The notes under the pieces were generated by a model. It was not told the DNA's origin and did not search any database. It worked only from the letters and a program-made list of their open reading frames with translations. This document shows, one piece after another, positions 8,968-18,289 of a stretch of 64,000 nucleotides of DNA (positions within the stretch are counted from its first letter, which is position 1; every line of letters begins with the position of its first letter). The position numbers and the translations under genes were made by a program. This stretch comes from Syntrophomonas sp. DTU019 (lineage in GTDB: Bacteria > Bacillota > Syntrophomonadia > Syntrophomonadales > Syntrophomonadaceae), in NCBI GenBank assembly GCA_913757435.1, contig CAJYDM010000002.1, positions 611,488-675,487 on the forward strand, in the 5' to 3' direction.

Positions 8968-9945
8968 ATGGCATTTCCTATCCAACGTTTGAGAAGACTG
9001 CGCAGTAATGAGGTCCTGCGTGATATGGTAGCAGAGACTAGACTGTCGGTGAAAGAATTCATCTATCCGCTGTTTGTTCATTTCGGCCAGGGAGTTAGAA
9101 ACCCCATAAACTCCATGCCCGGTATTTTTCAGTTCTCGGTCGACCAATTGGCGGGGGAGGTCAAAGAGATCGAAGCTCTGGGTATTCCTGCCGTGCTCCT
9201 GTTCGGTATCCCAGAATATAAGGATGCCTGTGGCAGTGAGGCTTACAGTGATGACGGCCTGGTGCCACAGGCCATCAAGGCCATCAAAGACACCTGCCCC
9301 CAGCTGCAGGTCATCACTGATGTATGCATGTGTGAATACACCGACCATGGCCATTGCGGGATTATTCGTCCTGATGGCGTGGTTGACAACGATGCCACCC
9401 TGGAATTGCTGGCCATGGAGGCCTTATCCCATGTCAGGGCAGGGTGTGATATAGTTGCGCCTTCAGATATGATGGACGGCAGGGTGGGCTATATACGCCA
9501 GCGCTTGGATGAATCGGGGTTTTCTGATACACCCATAATGTCGTACGCTGTCAAGTACGCCTCCGGGTTCTATGGACCCTTCCGCGAAGCTGCTGATTCT
9601 GCCCCGCAGTTCGGAGACCGCCGTACCCACCAGATGGATCCGGCCAATGTCCGCGAGGCTCTGCGCGAGGTAAGCCTGGATGTGCAGGAAGGGGCCGATA
9701 TGGTCATGGTCAAACCAGCTTTGCCTTATCTGGATGTGCTCCGGGTGGTCAAAGAACGATTCGGATTACCTACTGCAGCTTACAATGTGAGCGGGGAATA
9801 TGCCATGATCAAGGCCGCCGCTAAGGAGGGCTGGATAGATGAGGCGCGCGTGATATTGGAAGTGCTGACCTCCATCAAAAGAGCCGGAGCCGACCTGACT
9901 ATCACCTATTTTGCCAAAGACGCGGCCAGGCTATTAGGTCGCTAG
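8968..9945 (+). CDS. hemB: Porphobilinogen synthase (ALA dehydratase)
   Basis: Condenses two 5-aminolevulinates to porphobilinogen. The zinc-type metal site [11 protein letters not shown] has cysteines at 120, 122 and 130. Schiff-base lysines are K196 (in [14 protein letters not shown]) and K249 (in MVKPALPY). At 325 residues it has normal length. It sits between the two nirJ genes. Confidence 0.98.
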   Translation: MAFPIQRLRRLRSNEVLRDMVAETRLSVKEFIYPLFVHFGQGVRNPINSMPGIFQFSVDQLAGEVKEIEALGIPAVLLFGIPEYKDACGSEAYSDDGLVPQAIKAIKDTCPQLQVITDVCMCEYTDHGHCGIIRPDGVVDNDATLELLAMEALSHVRAGCDIVAPSDMMDGRVGYIRQRLDESGFSDTPIMSYAVKYASGFYGPFREAADSAPQFGDRRTHQMDPANVREALREVSLDVQEGADMVMVKPALPYLDVLRVVKERFGLPTAAYNVSGEYAMIKAAAKEGWIDEARVILEVLTSIKRAGADLTITYFAKDAARLLGR

Positions 9946-9977
9946 GAGGTGAAGGGACAGATTATTCTGTCGATATT

Positions 9978-10982
9978 ATGCTGGTTTCTTGGAACACCAC
10001 TAATCAATGTAATCAAAATTGCGAACACTGTTACCGGGATGCTGGTAGCGTGATGCAGGCTGAACTTAACACCGATGAAGCCCGCCAGCTGATAAAAGAC
10101 ATCAAAAAGGCTGGTTTCAAAATAATGATATTCAGCGGCGGAGAACCTTTGATGCGGCCTGATATATACGAACTGATCAGTTTCGCTTCCTCACAGGGGC
10201 TGCGTGCGGTGTTGGGATCAAACGGCACCTTAATAGATGCTGATGCGGCCAGACAGCTCAAAACAGCTGGTATAATGGCAGCGGGTATCAGTCTGGACAG
10301 CCTGGATGAAAACAAGCATGATGCCTTCCGCGGCCTACCCGGTGCATCGGCTATGACCCTGAAAGGACTGAGCCATCTTCGTGAGGCTGGAATTCCTTAT
10401 CAGATTCATACCACAGTAATGGAGTGGAACTCCGAGGAGTTAGAGGATATTACCGACTTCGCCATCCACATTGGGGCCATGGCCCATCACGTGTTCTTCC
10501 TGGTTCCCACCGGACGCGGCGCGGACATAGAACAGGAAGCCTTACGGGTGGCTGCATATGAAAAAACCATTGTCAGATTAATGAACAAACAAAAGACGGT
10601 CCCTATTGAAATCAAACCCACCTGTGCCCCGCAGTTTATCAGGGTGGCAGATAAAAAAGGCATTCCTCTGCGTTTTTCACGGGGTTGTCTGGCCGGCATC
10701 AGTTACTGCATTATTAATCCACGCGGGGATGTGCAGCCCTGTGCTTATCTGGATATGCCTTTGGCCAATATTAGAGAGACCCCTTTTAATGAAATATGGC
10801 AAAATCATCCTATGTTAAAGACCCTGCGCACCCTTGAGTATGAGGGTAAATGCGGCAGCTGTGAATACCAGCGGAGCTGCGGCGGGTGTCGAGCCCGGGC
10901 TTACTATTACAGCCGCGGCAACTACATGGCTGAAGACCAGTGGTGCCTGTATAAGCCGGCCGAAAGGCAATGCCATGAGTAA
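9978..10982 (+). CDS. nirJ2: Radical SAM heme-pathway enzyme NirJ2 (AhbC/AhbD-like)
   Basis: Second radical SAM protein of the heme cluster, 334 residues. It has the CxxxCxxC cluster motif CNQNCEHC near residue 13, a GGEPLMRPD motif, and a C-terminal auxiliary cluster pattern (CLAGISYC, CGSCEYQRSCGGCR). It is clearly paralogous to the 7746-8936 protein but lacks its roughly 40-residue N-terminal extension. It ends overlapping ahbA by 8 bases (ATGAGTAA). Confidence 0.87.
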   Translation: MLVSWNTTNQCNQNCEHCYRDAGSVMQAELNTDEARQLIKDIKKAGFKIMIFSGGEPLMRPDIYELISFASSQGLRAVLGSNGTLIDADAARQLKTAGIMAAGISLDSLDENKHDAFRGLPGASAMTLKGLSHLREAGIPYQIHTTVMEWNSEELEDITDFAIHIGAMAHHVFFLVPTGRGADIEQEALRVAAYEKTIVRLMNKQKTVPIEIKPTCAPQFIRVADKKGIPLRFSRGCLAGISYCIINPRGDVQPCAYLDMPLANIRETPFNEIWQNHPMLKTLRTLEYEGKCGSCEYQRSCGGCRARAYYYSRGNYMAEDQWCLYKPAERQCHE

Positions 10983-11445
10983 TTTGGACAGAATAGATCG
11001 AGTATTATTGGACTGTCTGCAAAATAGTTTTCCTATAAGTGCCACCCCCTACCGGGACCTTGCGGAACAACTAGGAATTACCGAAGATGAGGTTATAGCC
11101 AGGGTTGAGGCTCTTAAACAAAAGGGGATTATAAGGCGCATCGGGGCTGTGCTGGACGCCAGGGCGATGGGCTATTATTCCACCCTGGTGGCCTGCCGGG
11201 TGGAGACCGGGGATTTGGAGAGGGTGGCAGCAGCAGTCGGCGCCCTGGCCGGGGTGACCCATAATTATCAGCGCGACCATGAGTATAATCTGTGGTTCAC
11301 TCTAACTGCTCCCTCAGCGGAGGCGGTCAACCGTCTGCTGCAGCAGCTGCAGCAACAGACCGGGGCAACCATGGTTAGTATGCCGGCAGTATCGCTTTAC
11401 AAAATAGATGCTCGTTTTGAAATGAGTGATGATAGTGGCAGATAG
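10975..11445 (+). CDS. ahbA: Siroheme decarboxylase subunit AhbA (Lrp-like)
   Basis: Partner of AhbB in removing two acetate carboxyls from siroheme. The fold is that of Lrp/AsnC regulators: an N-terminal winged helix (LDRIDRVLLDCLQ...) and a C-terminal ligand domain, recruited for catalysis in this family. I chose the ATG at 10975, which gives 156 residues and overlaps the nirJ2 stop; the frame extends further upstream inside nirJ2, but that part is not family-like. The gene overlaps ahbB. Confidence 0.9.
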   Translation: MSNLDRIDRVLLDCLQNSFPISATPYRDLAEQLGITEDEVIARVEALKQKGIIRRIGAVLDARAMGYYSTLVACRVETGDLERVAAAVGALAGVTHNYQRDHEYNLWFTLTAPSAEAVNRLLQQLQQQTGATMVSMPAVSLYKIDARFEMSDDSGR

Positions 11446-11941
11446 TACGCTTATTACCAAGGTAATCGATTTCCTTCAGGGTGATATTCCAGCGGTGCAT
11501 CGCCCCTACGCCAGCCTGGCAGGACAACTGGGCTGCAGCGAAGCTGACATCCTGGAGGTTATCCACAAAATAAAGGCCCAAGGCATCATGCGCCGCTTCG
11601 GTGCGGTATTGCGTCACCAGCAGGCCGGTTTTGTCAATAATGCTATGGTGGCCTGGCAGGTGCCCGTGGGACGCGAAGATGAATCGGGTGTGCAGATGGC
11701 CTCCTATCCTCAGGTGAGCCATTGTTACTGGCGTAAGGTGCCGGAGGACTTTCCTTATCAGCTCTTCACCATGATTCACGCCCGCAATGAAGAGGAGTTG
11801 CAGCAGGTTCTCAATGCCATAGCCGCAGCAATTGAAATAATTGATTTTAAGGTATTGCGCAGTATCAGGGAATTCAAAAAGGTGAGCATGCGTTATCAAT
11901 TAGAGGATTGGCTTCTGCCAAGCTCAAAGGAGGAAGTATAA
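11426..11941 (+). CDS. ahbB: Siroheme decarboxylase subunit AhbB (Lrp-like)
   Basis: Second Lrp-like siroheme decarboxylase subunit, homologous to the preceding gene and forming the AhbA/AhbB complex. It shows winged-helix and ligand-domain halves, with the GIMRRFGAVLRHQQAGF motif and NAMVAWQVP strand. GTG 11426 or ATG 11429 can start it. It overlaps ahbA by 20 bases, and AGGAGG near its end serves hemL. Confidence 0.9.
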   Translation: MMIVADSTLITKVIDFLQGDIPAVHRPYASLAGQLGCSEADILEVIHKIKAQGIMRRFGAVLRHQQAGFVNNAMVAWQVPVGREDESGVQMASYPQVSHCYWRKVPEDFPYQLFTMIHARNEEELQQVLNAIAAAIEIIDFKVLRSIREFKKVSMRYQLEDWLLPSSKEEV

Positions 11942-11943
11942 TC

Positions 11944-13230
11944 ATGCAGGTCGCCGCTTCCAGAAAGCTTTTTTCCCAGGCCCAGACCGTAATTCCCGGC
12001 GGTGTAAACAGTCCGGTCAGAGCCTTCAAGTCCGTGGGCACAGATCCGCTTTTTATCGATAGAAGCAGTGGATGCCGAGTCGTGGATGTGGATGGCAATA
12101 GTTACATAGACTATGTGTGTTCATGGGGACCGTTGATATTAGGGCATTCCCATCCCGAGGTGGTGGAAGCCATTGTTCAAGCGGCCAGCAAGGGCACTAG
12201 CTACGGCGCTCCCTGTCAGCAGGAAGTGGAGATGGCAGCTATGATTTGTGCAGCTTTTCCCTCCATAGACAAGGTGCGTATGGTCAACTCGGGGACTGAA
12301 GCCACTATGAGCGCACTGCGCCTGGCCAGGGCTTATACCGGCCGCAGCCGTATAGTGAAGTTCGAAGGCTGCTACCATGGTCATGCCGATGCCTTCTTGA
12401 TTAAGGCCGGTTCCGGCCTGTTGACTTCGGGAATACCTACCAGCCCGGGTATCCCCGCGCAATTAGCTGCATATACCCTGGTGGCTCGATATAATGATAT
12501 CTCGTCGGTACAGGCTTTGTTTGAGCAGTATGGACAGGAAATTGCAGCGGTGATAGTGGAGCCGGTGGCTGGCAATATGGGTTTGGTTCTCCCTGAATTG
12601 GGCTTTTTAGCAGCACTACGTGATATCACCAATCAGTTTGGCAGTCTGTTGATTTTTGATGAGGTAATTACTGGATTCAGGGTTGCCTATGGCGGCTACC
12701 AAACTCTTATCGGCATACAGCCTGATTTGACCACCCTGGGAAAAATTATCGGCGGAGGCTTGCCGGTGGGCGCCTATGGGGGGCGCCGGGACATAATGGA
12801 TCTGATCGCTCCGCAAGGACCGGTCTATCAGGCAGGGACCTTGTCAGGTAATCCGTTGGCCATGGCAGCGGGGGTGGCCACACTAAAAATACTCCAAGAC
12901 AGTAACATCTATGCTCAGCTGGAACAGCGCTGCAAACACCTGACCGAGGGGTTGGGCAGTGTGTTCTCAGAGGCTGGGGAACGGGTGGTGATAAACCGTC
13001 TGGGTTCCATGTTTTCAGTCTTTTTTACCTCTGGCCAGGTCGATGGCTATGAAGCCGTGATGAGATGTGATACCGAGCGCTATGCGGCCTATTTCCGGGC
13101 TATGCTGCAGATGGGAGTATACTATCCGCCGGCTCAATTTGAGGTCAGTTTTGTGAGTATGGCCCACCGGGAGGAGGATATCGAAGCCACCATTGAAGCC
13201 ACTCGCAGAGCCTTGGAATCATTGCCTTGA
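11944..13230 (+). CDS. hemL: Glutamate-1-semialdehyde 2,1-aminomutase
   Basis: PLP enzyme that converts glutamate-1-semialdehyde to 5-aminolevulinate, the product used by HemB. The PLP lysine is K267 in TTLGKIIGGGLPVGAYGG. NSGTEATMSALRLAR and FEGCYHGH are class-III aminotransferase hallmarks. ATG 11944 has AGGAGG 8 bases upstream; the frame also runs upstream from 11908 but without family likeness. It closes the heme cluster. Confidence 0.97.
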   Translation: MQVAASRKLFSQAQTVIPGGVNSPVRAFKSVGTDPLFIDRSSGCRVVDVDGNSYIDYVCSWGPLILGHSHPEVVEAIVQAASKGTSYGAPCQQEVEMAAMICAAFPSIDKVRMVNSGTEATMSALRLARAYTGRSRIVKFEGCYHGHADAFLIKAGSGLLTSGIPTSPGIPAQLAAYTLVARYNDISSVQALFEQYGQEIAAVIVEPVAGNMGLVLPELGFLAALRDITNQFGSLLIFDEVITGFRVAYGGYQTLIGIQPDLTTLGKIIGGGLPVGAYGGRRDIMDLIAPQGPVYQAGTLSGNPLAMAAGVATLKILQDSNIYAQLEQRCKHLTEGLGSVFSEAGERVVINRLGSMFSVFFTSGQVDGYEAVMRCDTERYAAYFRAMLQMGVYYPPAQFEVSFVSMAHREEDIEATIEATRRALESLP

Positions 13231-14012
13231 GAAATATTTACCGCAATGATTGGGCATGGTTTATAAGGCGCTTTGAGGCCATCAGCAGCATCAACCTCAA
13301 CGCTTATAAACGTCCCCAGATGGAACGTCGCATTAACAGCTTCATGCGCAACCATAGCCTGGCTGATTATCATGAACTTATACAACGGCTGCAATCTGAT
13401 CAGTCTATGTATAAGCGGTTTATGGAACACCTTACCATAAATGTGTCCGAATTCTTCCGCAACCCTCCCCATTGGAGGGTCTTGGAGGATACCATTATCC
13501 CCCTTTTGATTAAGCCGCAATATAGGCTTAAAATATGGAGTGCAGGGTGCTCGTCCGGCGAAGAAGCCTATTCACTAGCCATAACGGCCTGCGAAAAACG
13601 TATTGAACTGCGCGAGCCGATTCTGGCTACTGACCTGGACGCCGGTGTTTTGGAGATGGCGGCCAAGGGAGTATACCAGCCAGGCCAGCTGCAAGGTATC
13701 CCTGAGCAAATAAAAAGGAAGTATTTCGAGGAGAATAAAGGGTCATTCAAGATCACAAACGAACTGCGCAGCCTGGTCAGGTTTAAGCAGCATGACCTGT
13801 TAAAAGACCCCTTTCCGCGCGACTATGACTTAATTCTATGCCGCAATGTGGTAATTTACTTTACCGAGGAGACCAAACAAGAATTATATGGACGCTTTGC
13901 CAAAGCCTTAAGACCCGGTGGAGTATTGTTCATTGGGGGAACGGAGCAGATTTTTAACGGTCGCCAATTAGGTTTTAACTCCATTTCGACGTTTTTCTAC
14001 CAGAAAATGTGA
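13227..14012 (+). CDS. cheR: CheR-type protein-glutamate methyltransferase
   Basis: SAM-dependent methyltransferase that methylates receptor glutamates in chemotaxis-like pathways. It has an N-terminal helical CheR domain, the SAM motif WSAGCSSGEEAYSLAI and a later LILCRNVVIYF motif. The TTG start overlaps the hemL stop (TTGA). No receptor, CheB or other che gene is in the window, so the target is unknown; it may be an orphan CheR. Confidence 0.92.
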   Translation: MRNIYRNDWAWFIRRFEAISSINLNAYKRPQMERRINSFMRNHSLADYHELIQRLQSDQSMYKRFMEHLTINVSEFFRNPPHWRVLEDTIIPLLIKPQYRLKIWSAGCSSGEEAYSLAITACEKRIELREPILATDLDAGVLEMAAKGVYQPGQLQGIPEQIKRKYFEENKGSFKITNELRSLVRFKQHDLLKDPFPRDYDLILCRNVVIYFTEETKQELYGRFAKALRPGGVLFIGGTEQIFNGRQLGFNSISTFFYQKM

Positions 14013-14087
14013 AAGCTGATAGCATAAAAAAGTTGCCATTCAGTTCAAAAAAGCAGGAAATGTAAGCCTGGTATCGAAGTTATAATA

Positions 14088-14116
14088 TTGACTATCTATA
14101 TATTATTCCATTATCA
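14088..14116 (+). promoter_or_regulatory. Weak promoter candidate for the etf operon
   Basis: In the 235-base gap before etfB, TTGACT (14088-14093) is followed 17 bases later by TTATCA (14111-14116), a poor -10 match. A separate TATAAT lies at 14081-14086 without a good -35. The gap is AT-rich and otherwise shows no gene. This is pattern matching only. Confidence 0.25.
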
Positions 14117-14253
14117 ATCTGGCGGTAAATTTGCCGTAGGCAAGCAGAATAAATATATGCAGTTGTCATGGGGGTGGTGGCTGATTACTCAACATGTGGA
14201 ATTCTGTTTTTCTTTGTCAACCGACTACTATCAGATGAAAAGGAGGAATGAAC

Positions 14254-15006
14254 TTGAAGGTTCTGGTTTGTGTTAAGCAGACATTTGACACAGAGGCGAA
14301 GATCGAGTTAAAGGATGGCAAGATTTCCGATGCGGGGATCAATCTCATCATCAATCCATATGATGAGGTGGCTGTAGAAGGCGGCATCCAGCTGAAAGAA
14401 AAAGGCATTGCCAAAGAGGTCGTAGTTGTATCTGCCGGTTCAGACAAAGCCATGGACGCTATCCGCACTGCGCTGGCTATGGGAGCAGACCGGGGCATCC
14501 TGGTTAAACAGGACACTGCTGCTGACGAATATGCCAGAGCATGTGCATTGGCAGAGGTGATCAAAGGCGAATCACCCGATATCGTATTGGCTGGCCATGT
14601 AGCCGCCGACGATGGATCATCTCAGGTCCCCACCCGCATTGCTGAGATCCTTGGTTTTCCGCATGTCAACGTCATCACCGCGGTCGAGATTGCTGGCGGC
14701 AAAGCCACCTGCACCAGTGAGGCTGATGGCGGAACTCAGGTTACTGAAGTCAGCCTGCCCGCAGTTATTTCCAGCCAGGTAAGCTGGAATGAGCCTCGTT
14801 ATCCTTCTATGAAGGGCATCATGGCAGCCAAGAAGAAACCGGTTTCCACTGTGGATGCCGCAGCTGTCGCTAACAAGGTTGCGATCGTCAGCGTTGCCTT
14901 GCCGCCTTCAAAACAGGCTGGCATCAAGATCGAAGACGAACCCGCAGTCGTTGGCGCCAAGCTGGCTGACTGGATGCTGAACACTGTTAAGGTCGAAGTA
15001 AAATAG
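14254..15006 (+). CDS. etfB: Electron transfer flavoprotein beta subunit
   Basis: Beta subunit of the heterodimeric flavoprotein that takes electrons from acyl-CoA dehydrogenase. The N-terminus MKVLVCVKQTFDTEAKIE and the AMP-binding region (VLAGHVAADDGSSQVPTRIAE) are family-typical. AGGAGG at 14241-14246 sits only one base before ATG 14248 but seven before TTG 14254, so TTG is the better start, giving 250 residues. etfA follows 36 bases later. Confidence 0.95.
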   Translation: MKVLVCVKQTFDTEAKIELKDGKISDAGINLIINPYDEVAVEGGIQLKEKGIAKEVVVVSAGSDKAMDAIRTALAMGADRGILVKQDTAADEYARACALAEVIKGESPDIVLAGHVAADDGSSQVPTRIAEILGFPHVNVITAVEIAGGKATCTSEADGGTQVTEVSLPAVISSQVSWNEPRYPSMKGIMAAKKKPVSTVDAAAVANKVAIVSVALPPSKQAGIKIEDEPAVVGAKLADWMLNTVKVEVK

Positions 15007-15042
15007 GTGCCTACCAGGCTTATTAATAAAGGAGGGTAATTG

Positions 15043-15996
15043 ATGGCAGGAACATGGGTTATAGTTGAACAAAAGGGCGGCAATATCCGTAAAGTTACTT
15101 ATGAAATGCTGTCCGAAGCCAAGAAATGGGGCGACGAAGTAAGCGCAGTCGTATTCGGCCAGGGTGTCGAAGCATTGGCTCCCGAGTTTGCCAAATTCGG
15201 CGCTGATAAAGTATATGTGGTGGAAGGCGATATCTTTGCCAATTATAATACCGGTGCTTATGTAGCACAGTTGGCCGCCATGATCAATGAATATCAGCCC
15301 AATGCGATAATTTTTGCCCATACCTTCAACGGCAGAGACTTCGCATCCCGGTTGGCACAGAAATTGGAAGCAGGGCTGGCCACTGACGTAATCAAGGCTA
15401 ATGTGAGCGCAGGCAAAGGCGTATTCACCAGATCTATCTATGCCGGTAAAGCTCTGGCTGAGGTGGAAGTTGCCACCGTTCCAGTATTGGCAACTATCCG
15501 TGCAGGGGTTATGGAATTGGCTGAATCAGCTGGAGCAGGTGCGGTGGTTAAACCCGCTATCGCTGCCAGTGCTGCTGATGTCTACCAGGTAGTAAAAGAC
15601 TTCATCCCCACCGTTTCAGCCAGACCGGAACTGACTGAGGCTGATGTGGTTGTATCCGGCGGCCGTGGCTGCAAAGGCCCCGAGGGCATTAAGCTGGTAG
15701 AGCAACTGGCTGACATGCTGGGTGCCGCACTGGGCGGCAGCCGTGCATCGATCGACTCTGGATGGCTGGGCCATGAACTGCAGGTTGGACAGACCGGCAA
15801 GGTGGTCAATCCCAACCTGTACATCGCCTGTGGTATATCGGGCGCTATCCAGCATCTGGCTGGTATGTCTTCCTCCAAGTTCATCGCTTGCATCAATACT
15901 GACACTGAAGCTCCGATTTTCAACGTATCTGATTTCGGAGTAGTGGGCGACCTGTTCAAAGTCATTCCGGTTGTATGCAGTGAGCTAAAGAAATAA
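15043..15996 (+). CDS. etfA: Electron transfer flavoprotein alpha subunit
   Basis: Alpha subunit holding the FAD. The C-terminal FAD domain is clear (VVSGGRGCKGPEGIKLVEQLA, GASRASID-like GGSRASIDSGWL, then GQTGKVVNPNLYIACGISG). At 317 residues it has the usual length. ATG 15043 is six bases after GGAGGG. The codon use of etfB and etfA is markedly regular, consistent with high expression. A 12-bp perfect hairpin follows before the next gene. Confidence 0.97.
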   Translation: MAGTWVIVEQKGGNIRKVTYEMLSEAKKWGDEVSAVVFGQGVEALAPEFAKFGADKVYVVEGDIFANYNTGAYVAQLAAMINEYQPNAIIFAHTFNGRDFASRLAQKLEAGLATDVIKANVSAGKGVFTRSIYAGKALAEVEVATVPVLATIRAGVMELAESAGAGAVVKPAIAASAADVYQVVKDFIPTVSARPELTEADVVVSGGRGCKGPEGIKLVEQLADMLGAALGGSRASIDSGWLGHELQVGQTGKVVNPNLYIACGISGAIQHLAGMSSSKFIACINTDTEAPIFNVSDFGVVGDLFKVIPVVCSELKK

Positions 15997-16020
15997 CCCG
16001 GATTCCGGGAAAGGGGATAA

Positions 16021-16048
16021 ACTGGATATACCTCCGGGTATATCCAGT
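16021..16048 (+). promoter_or_regulatory. Perfect hairpin between etfA and the Fe-S oxidoreductase gene
   Basis: ACTGGATATACC (16021-16032) pairs perfectly with GGTATATCCAGT (16037-16048) around the loop TCCG. No T-run follows, so it is not a standard terminator. It may be an RNA stabilising or processing element that lets etfBA be made in excess over the downstream membrane protein. Confidence 0.6.
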
Positions 16049-16082
16049 CAATCCCGCTTCATTTAAGGAGGGAATTTTGTAA

Positions 16083-18218
16083 ATGATTTTTGGATTTGTA
16101 CCACTAGAGGGTGGTTATGAAGTTCCCATGAGGGTGGTCGGGGCTAACGTACCTTATGAATGGCTTATCTACATTTTTATGTTCATCCCCATCGGTATAT
16201 TTTGTTTAGGTTTTTATGAAAAGGCCAAGGTATGGTGGCTTGCGAAGGGCGAGATCCACAGGGTCGACAATGGTTGGCAACGGCTCTTGTCATGGCTTAC
16301 TTTCTCCTTTGCACAGGCTCGTGTAATCAGAAAACCTTTTGCCGGCTGGATGCACGCCTTCCTGTTCTGGGGCTTTTTGGTCCTGGCATTGGCGGCGGGC
16401 GTTGACGCAGCTCATTTTTGGATACATTGGCCTCCCATAGAAGGCACAACATATATTGCCTTCTCTTTTGTTGTTGACCTATTGGGCTTTTTGGCCCTGA
16501 TAGGCATAATAGCTCTGGCTTTCATTCGTTATGTTCAAAAACCAGACCGCTTAAACGACACTAAAAAGTCCGATGGTTGGATAATCTTTTTGATTTTCAC
16601 CATTCTGCTCACCGGGTTCTTTATTGAGGGCCTGAGAATAGCAGCTCAGATTAAATTGGCTACTACTATGCAACAGATCCAATACGAGCAAATGGCATCA
16701 GCCTTTGGCTGGTATTTTGCTTATCTGTTCATGGGAATGTCATTAGAATCAGTCCTGGTATGGCACCGCATCATGTGGTGGTTCCATATGGCGATTGCTT
16801 TCCTCTTTATTGCTATAGTTCCATTTACCAAACTGTGGCACATTATCACCAGCATGATCAACTATGCTTTCCGCGACCTGGGCCCCTCGGCTCTTCGTCA
16901 TGTGGAAAACATTGAAGAGGCTGAAACCTTTGGAGTAGAAAACATCGAGGAGTTTGGATGGAAAGACATTGTCGACCTGGATGCCTGCATCCGCTGCGGG
17001 CGCTGCCAAGAAAACTGCCCGGCTTACAATACCGGCAAGCACCTTAATCCCAAGATTACCCTGATTCAAAACATGAAACAACACTGGGATGCCAAGGTGC
17101 CTTATCTGATCGCTGCCCAGGATCACCCCGCGGAAGAGGACGCTGCGGTGGCCATGACTGATGAAGCGGCCGCTGAGGCTGTGAATCCCATGGAACAGAG
17201 CCTGCTCTACGATGTAGTTACTACCGACGTAATCTGGGATTGCACCAACTGCCGCGCTTGTATGGAACACTGCCCGATGTTCATCGAGCACATTCCCAAG
17301 ATCGCGGAAATGAGACGCAATCTGGTAATGTGGCAGGGAGATATGCCCGGTGAAGCGCAGATGGCTTTCACCAACATGGAACGCAATTACAACCCCTGGG
17401 GCGTTGGCTGGGCCAACCGCGCTCAGTGGCTCACCGAAAGAGGCGTTCGTGAGATGGTCAACCTCCTGCCTGAAGACGGCGGTGAGTTTGAATATCTGCT
17501 CTATGCCGGCTGCGCGGTATCCTTTGACGACCGTTATAAGAGGGTAGGGGAAGCCCTGGTCAGAGTGCTTAATGAGGCCGGAGTGAGCTTCGGTTACCTG
17601 GGCACCGAGGAGTTCTGCTGCGGTGACTCGGCCAGAAGACTGGGCAACGAATACCTGTACCAGACCCTGGTTCAGCAGAACCTTGAGTCCTTCAACAATT
17701 ACGGTGTGAAGAAGATTATCGTGGTATGTCCGCACGGTTACAATGCCTTGAAGAACGAATACCCGCAGATGGGCGGCAACTTTGAGGTCTACCACTATAC
17801 AGAAATCATCGCCCAGCTGATCGCTCAGGGCAAGATCAAACCGGGCAAACTCGGTGCCAAGGCCACCTATCACGATTCTTGCTTCCTGGGCAGACACAAT
17901 AATATCTATGATCAGCCCAGGCAGGCCTTGCAGTCCGCTGGAGTGGCTATCACGGAAATCGAACAAGGCAAACAGTTCGGCTTCTGCTGTGGTGCCGGCG
18001 GCGGCCGGATGTGGCTGGAAGAACATGCCGTCGAAGGTTACAAACGCATCAATGATACCAGAACAGATCAGCTCTTAGAACCCAATCCGGAAATGATCAT
18101 CACCAATTGCCCGTTCTGTTTGACCATGATTTCAGACGGTGTTAAAGGTGCTGAAGCCGAAGAGCAGACCAAGGTATTTGATGTGGCTGAAGTAGTCTGG
18201 CAGTCACTGAGCAAATAA
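16083..18218 (+). CDS. Membrane-anchored Fe-S oxidoreductase, EtfAB:menaquinone oxidoreductase type
   Basis: Expected to pass electrons from reduced EtfAB into the menaquinone pool. The 711-residue chain has about six N-terminal membrane helices (residues about 20-255, with histidines that could bind heme b), two [4Fe-4S] motifs (CIRCGRCQENCP near 303; CTNCRACMEHCP near 387), and two C-terminal HdrD-like CCG domains. The second CCG domain is complete (FCCGAGGGR, CPFC); in the first, the usual CxxC reads CPHG, lacking the last cysteine. ATG 16083 follows GGAGGG. Gene order etfB-etfA-this gene is known from syntrophic fatty-acid oxidisers. Confidence 0.93.
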   Translation: MIFGFVPLEGGYEVPMRVVGANVPYEWLIYIFMFIPIGIFCLGFYEKAKVWWLAKGEIHRVDNGWQRLLSWLTFSFAQARVIRKPFAGWMHAFLFWGFLVLALAAGVDAAHFWIHWPPIEGTTYIAFSFVVDLLGFLALIGIIALAFIRYVQKPDRLNDTKKSDGWIIFLIFTILLTGFFIEGLRIAAQIKLATTMQQIQYEQMASAFGWYFAYLFMGMSLESVLVWHRIMWWFHMAIAFLFIAIVPFTKLWHIITSMINYAFRDLGPSALRHVENIEEAETFGVENIEEFGWKDIVDLDACIRCGRCQENCPAYNTGKHLNPKITLIQNMKQHWDAKVPYLIAAQDHPAEEDAAVAMTDEAAAEAVNPMEQSLLYDVVTTDVIWDCTNCRACMEHCPMFIEHIPKIAEMRRNLVMWQGDMPGEAQMAFTNMERNYNPWGVGWANRAQWLTERGVREMVNLLPEDGGEFEYLLYAGCAVSFDDRYKRVGEALVRVLNEAGVSFGYLGTEEFCCGDSARRLGNEYLYQTLVQQNLESFNNYGVKKIIVVCPHGYNALKNEYPQMGGNFEVYHYTEIIAQLIAQGKIKPGKLGAKATYHDSCFLGRHNNIYDQPRQALQSAGVAITEIEQGKQFGFCCGAGGGRMWLEEHAVEGYKRINDTRTDQLLEPNPEMIITNCPFCLTMISDGVKGAEAEEQTKVFDVAEVVWQSLSK

Positions 18219-18240
18219 ACAGACAGCCTTTAGTTCTGAA

Positions 18241-18270
18241 GAACCCCTCTGCAAAGAGGGGTTCTTTTTA
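18241..18270 (+). terminator. Intrinsic terminator of the etf operon
   Basis: GAACCCCTCT (18241-18250), loop GCAA, AGAGGGGTTC (18255-18264), then TTTTTA. A perfect 10-bp stem with a T-run, 22 bases after the Fe-S oxidoreductase stop. Confidence 0.93.
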
Positions 18271-18289
18271 GGTGTGGCGTGCCCAGCCA

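Noticed and set aside
16749..18026. 425-codon open frame on the minus strand opposite the Fe-S oxidoreductase gene
   Set aside because: It is the reverse-strand shadow of a strongly supported gene and shows no family motif or ribosome binding signal.
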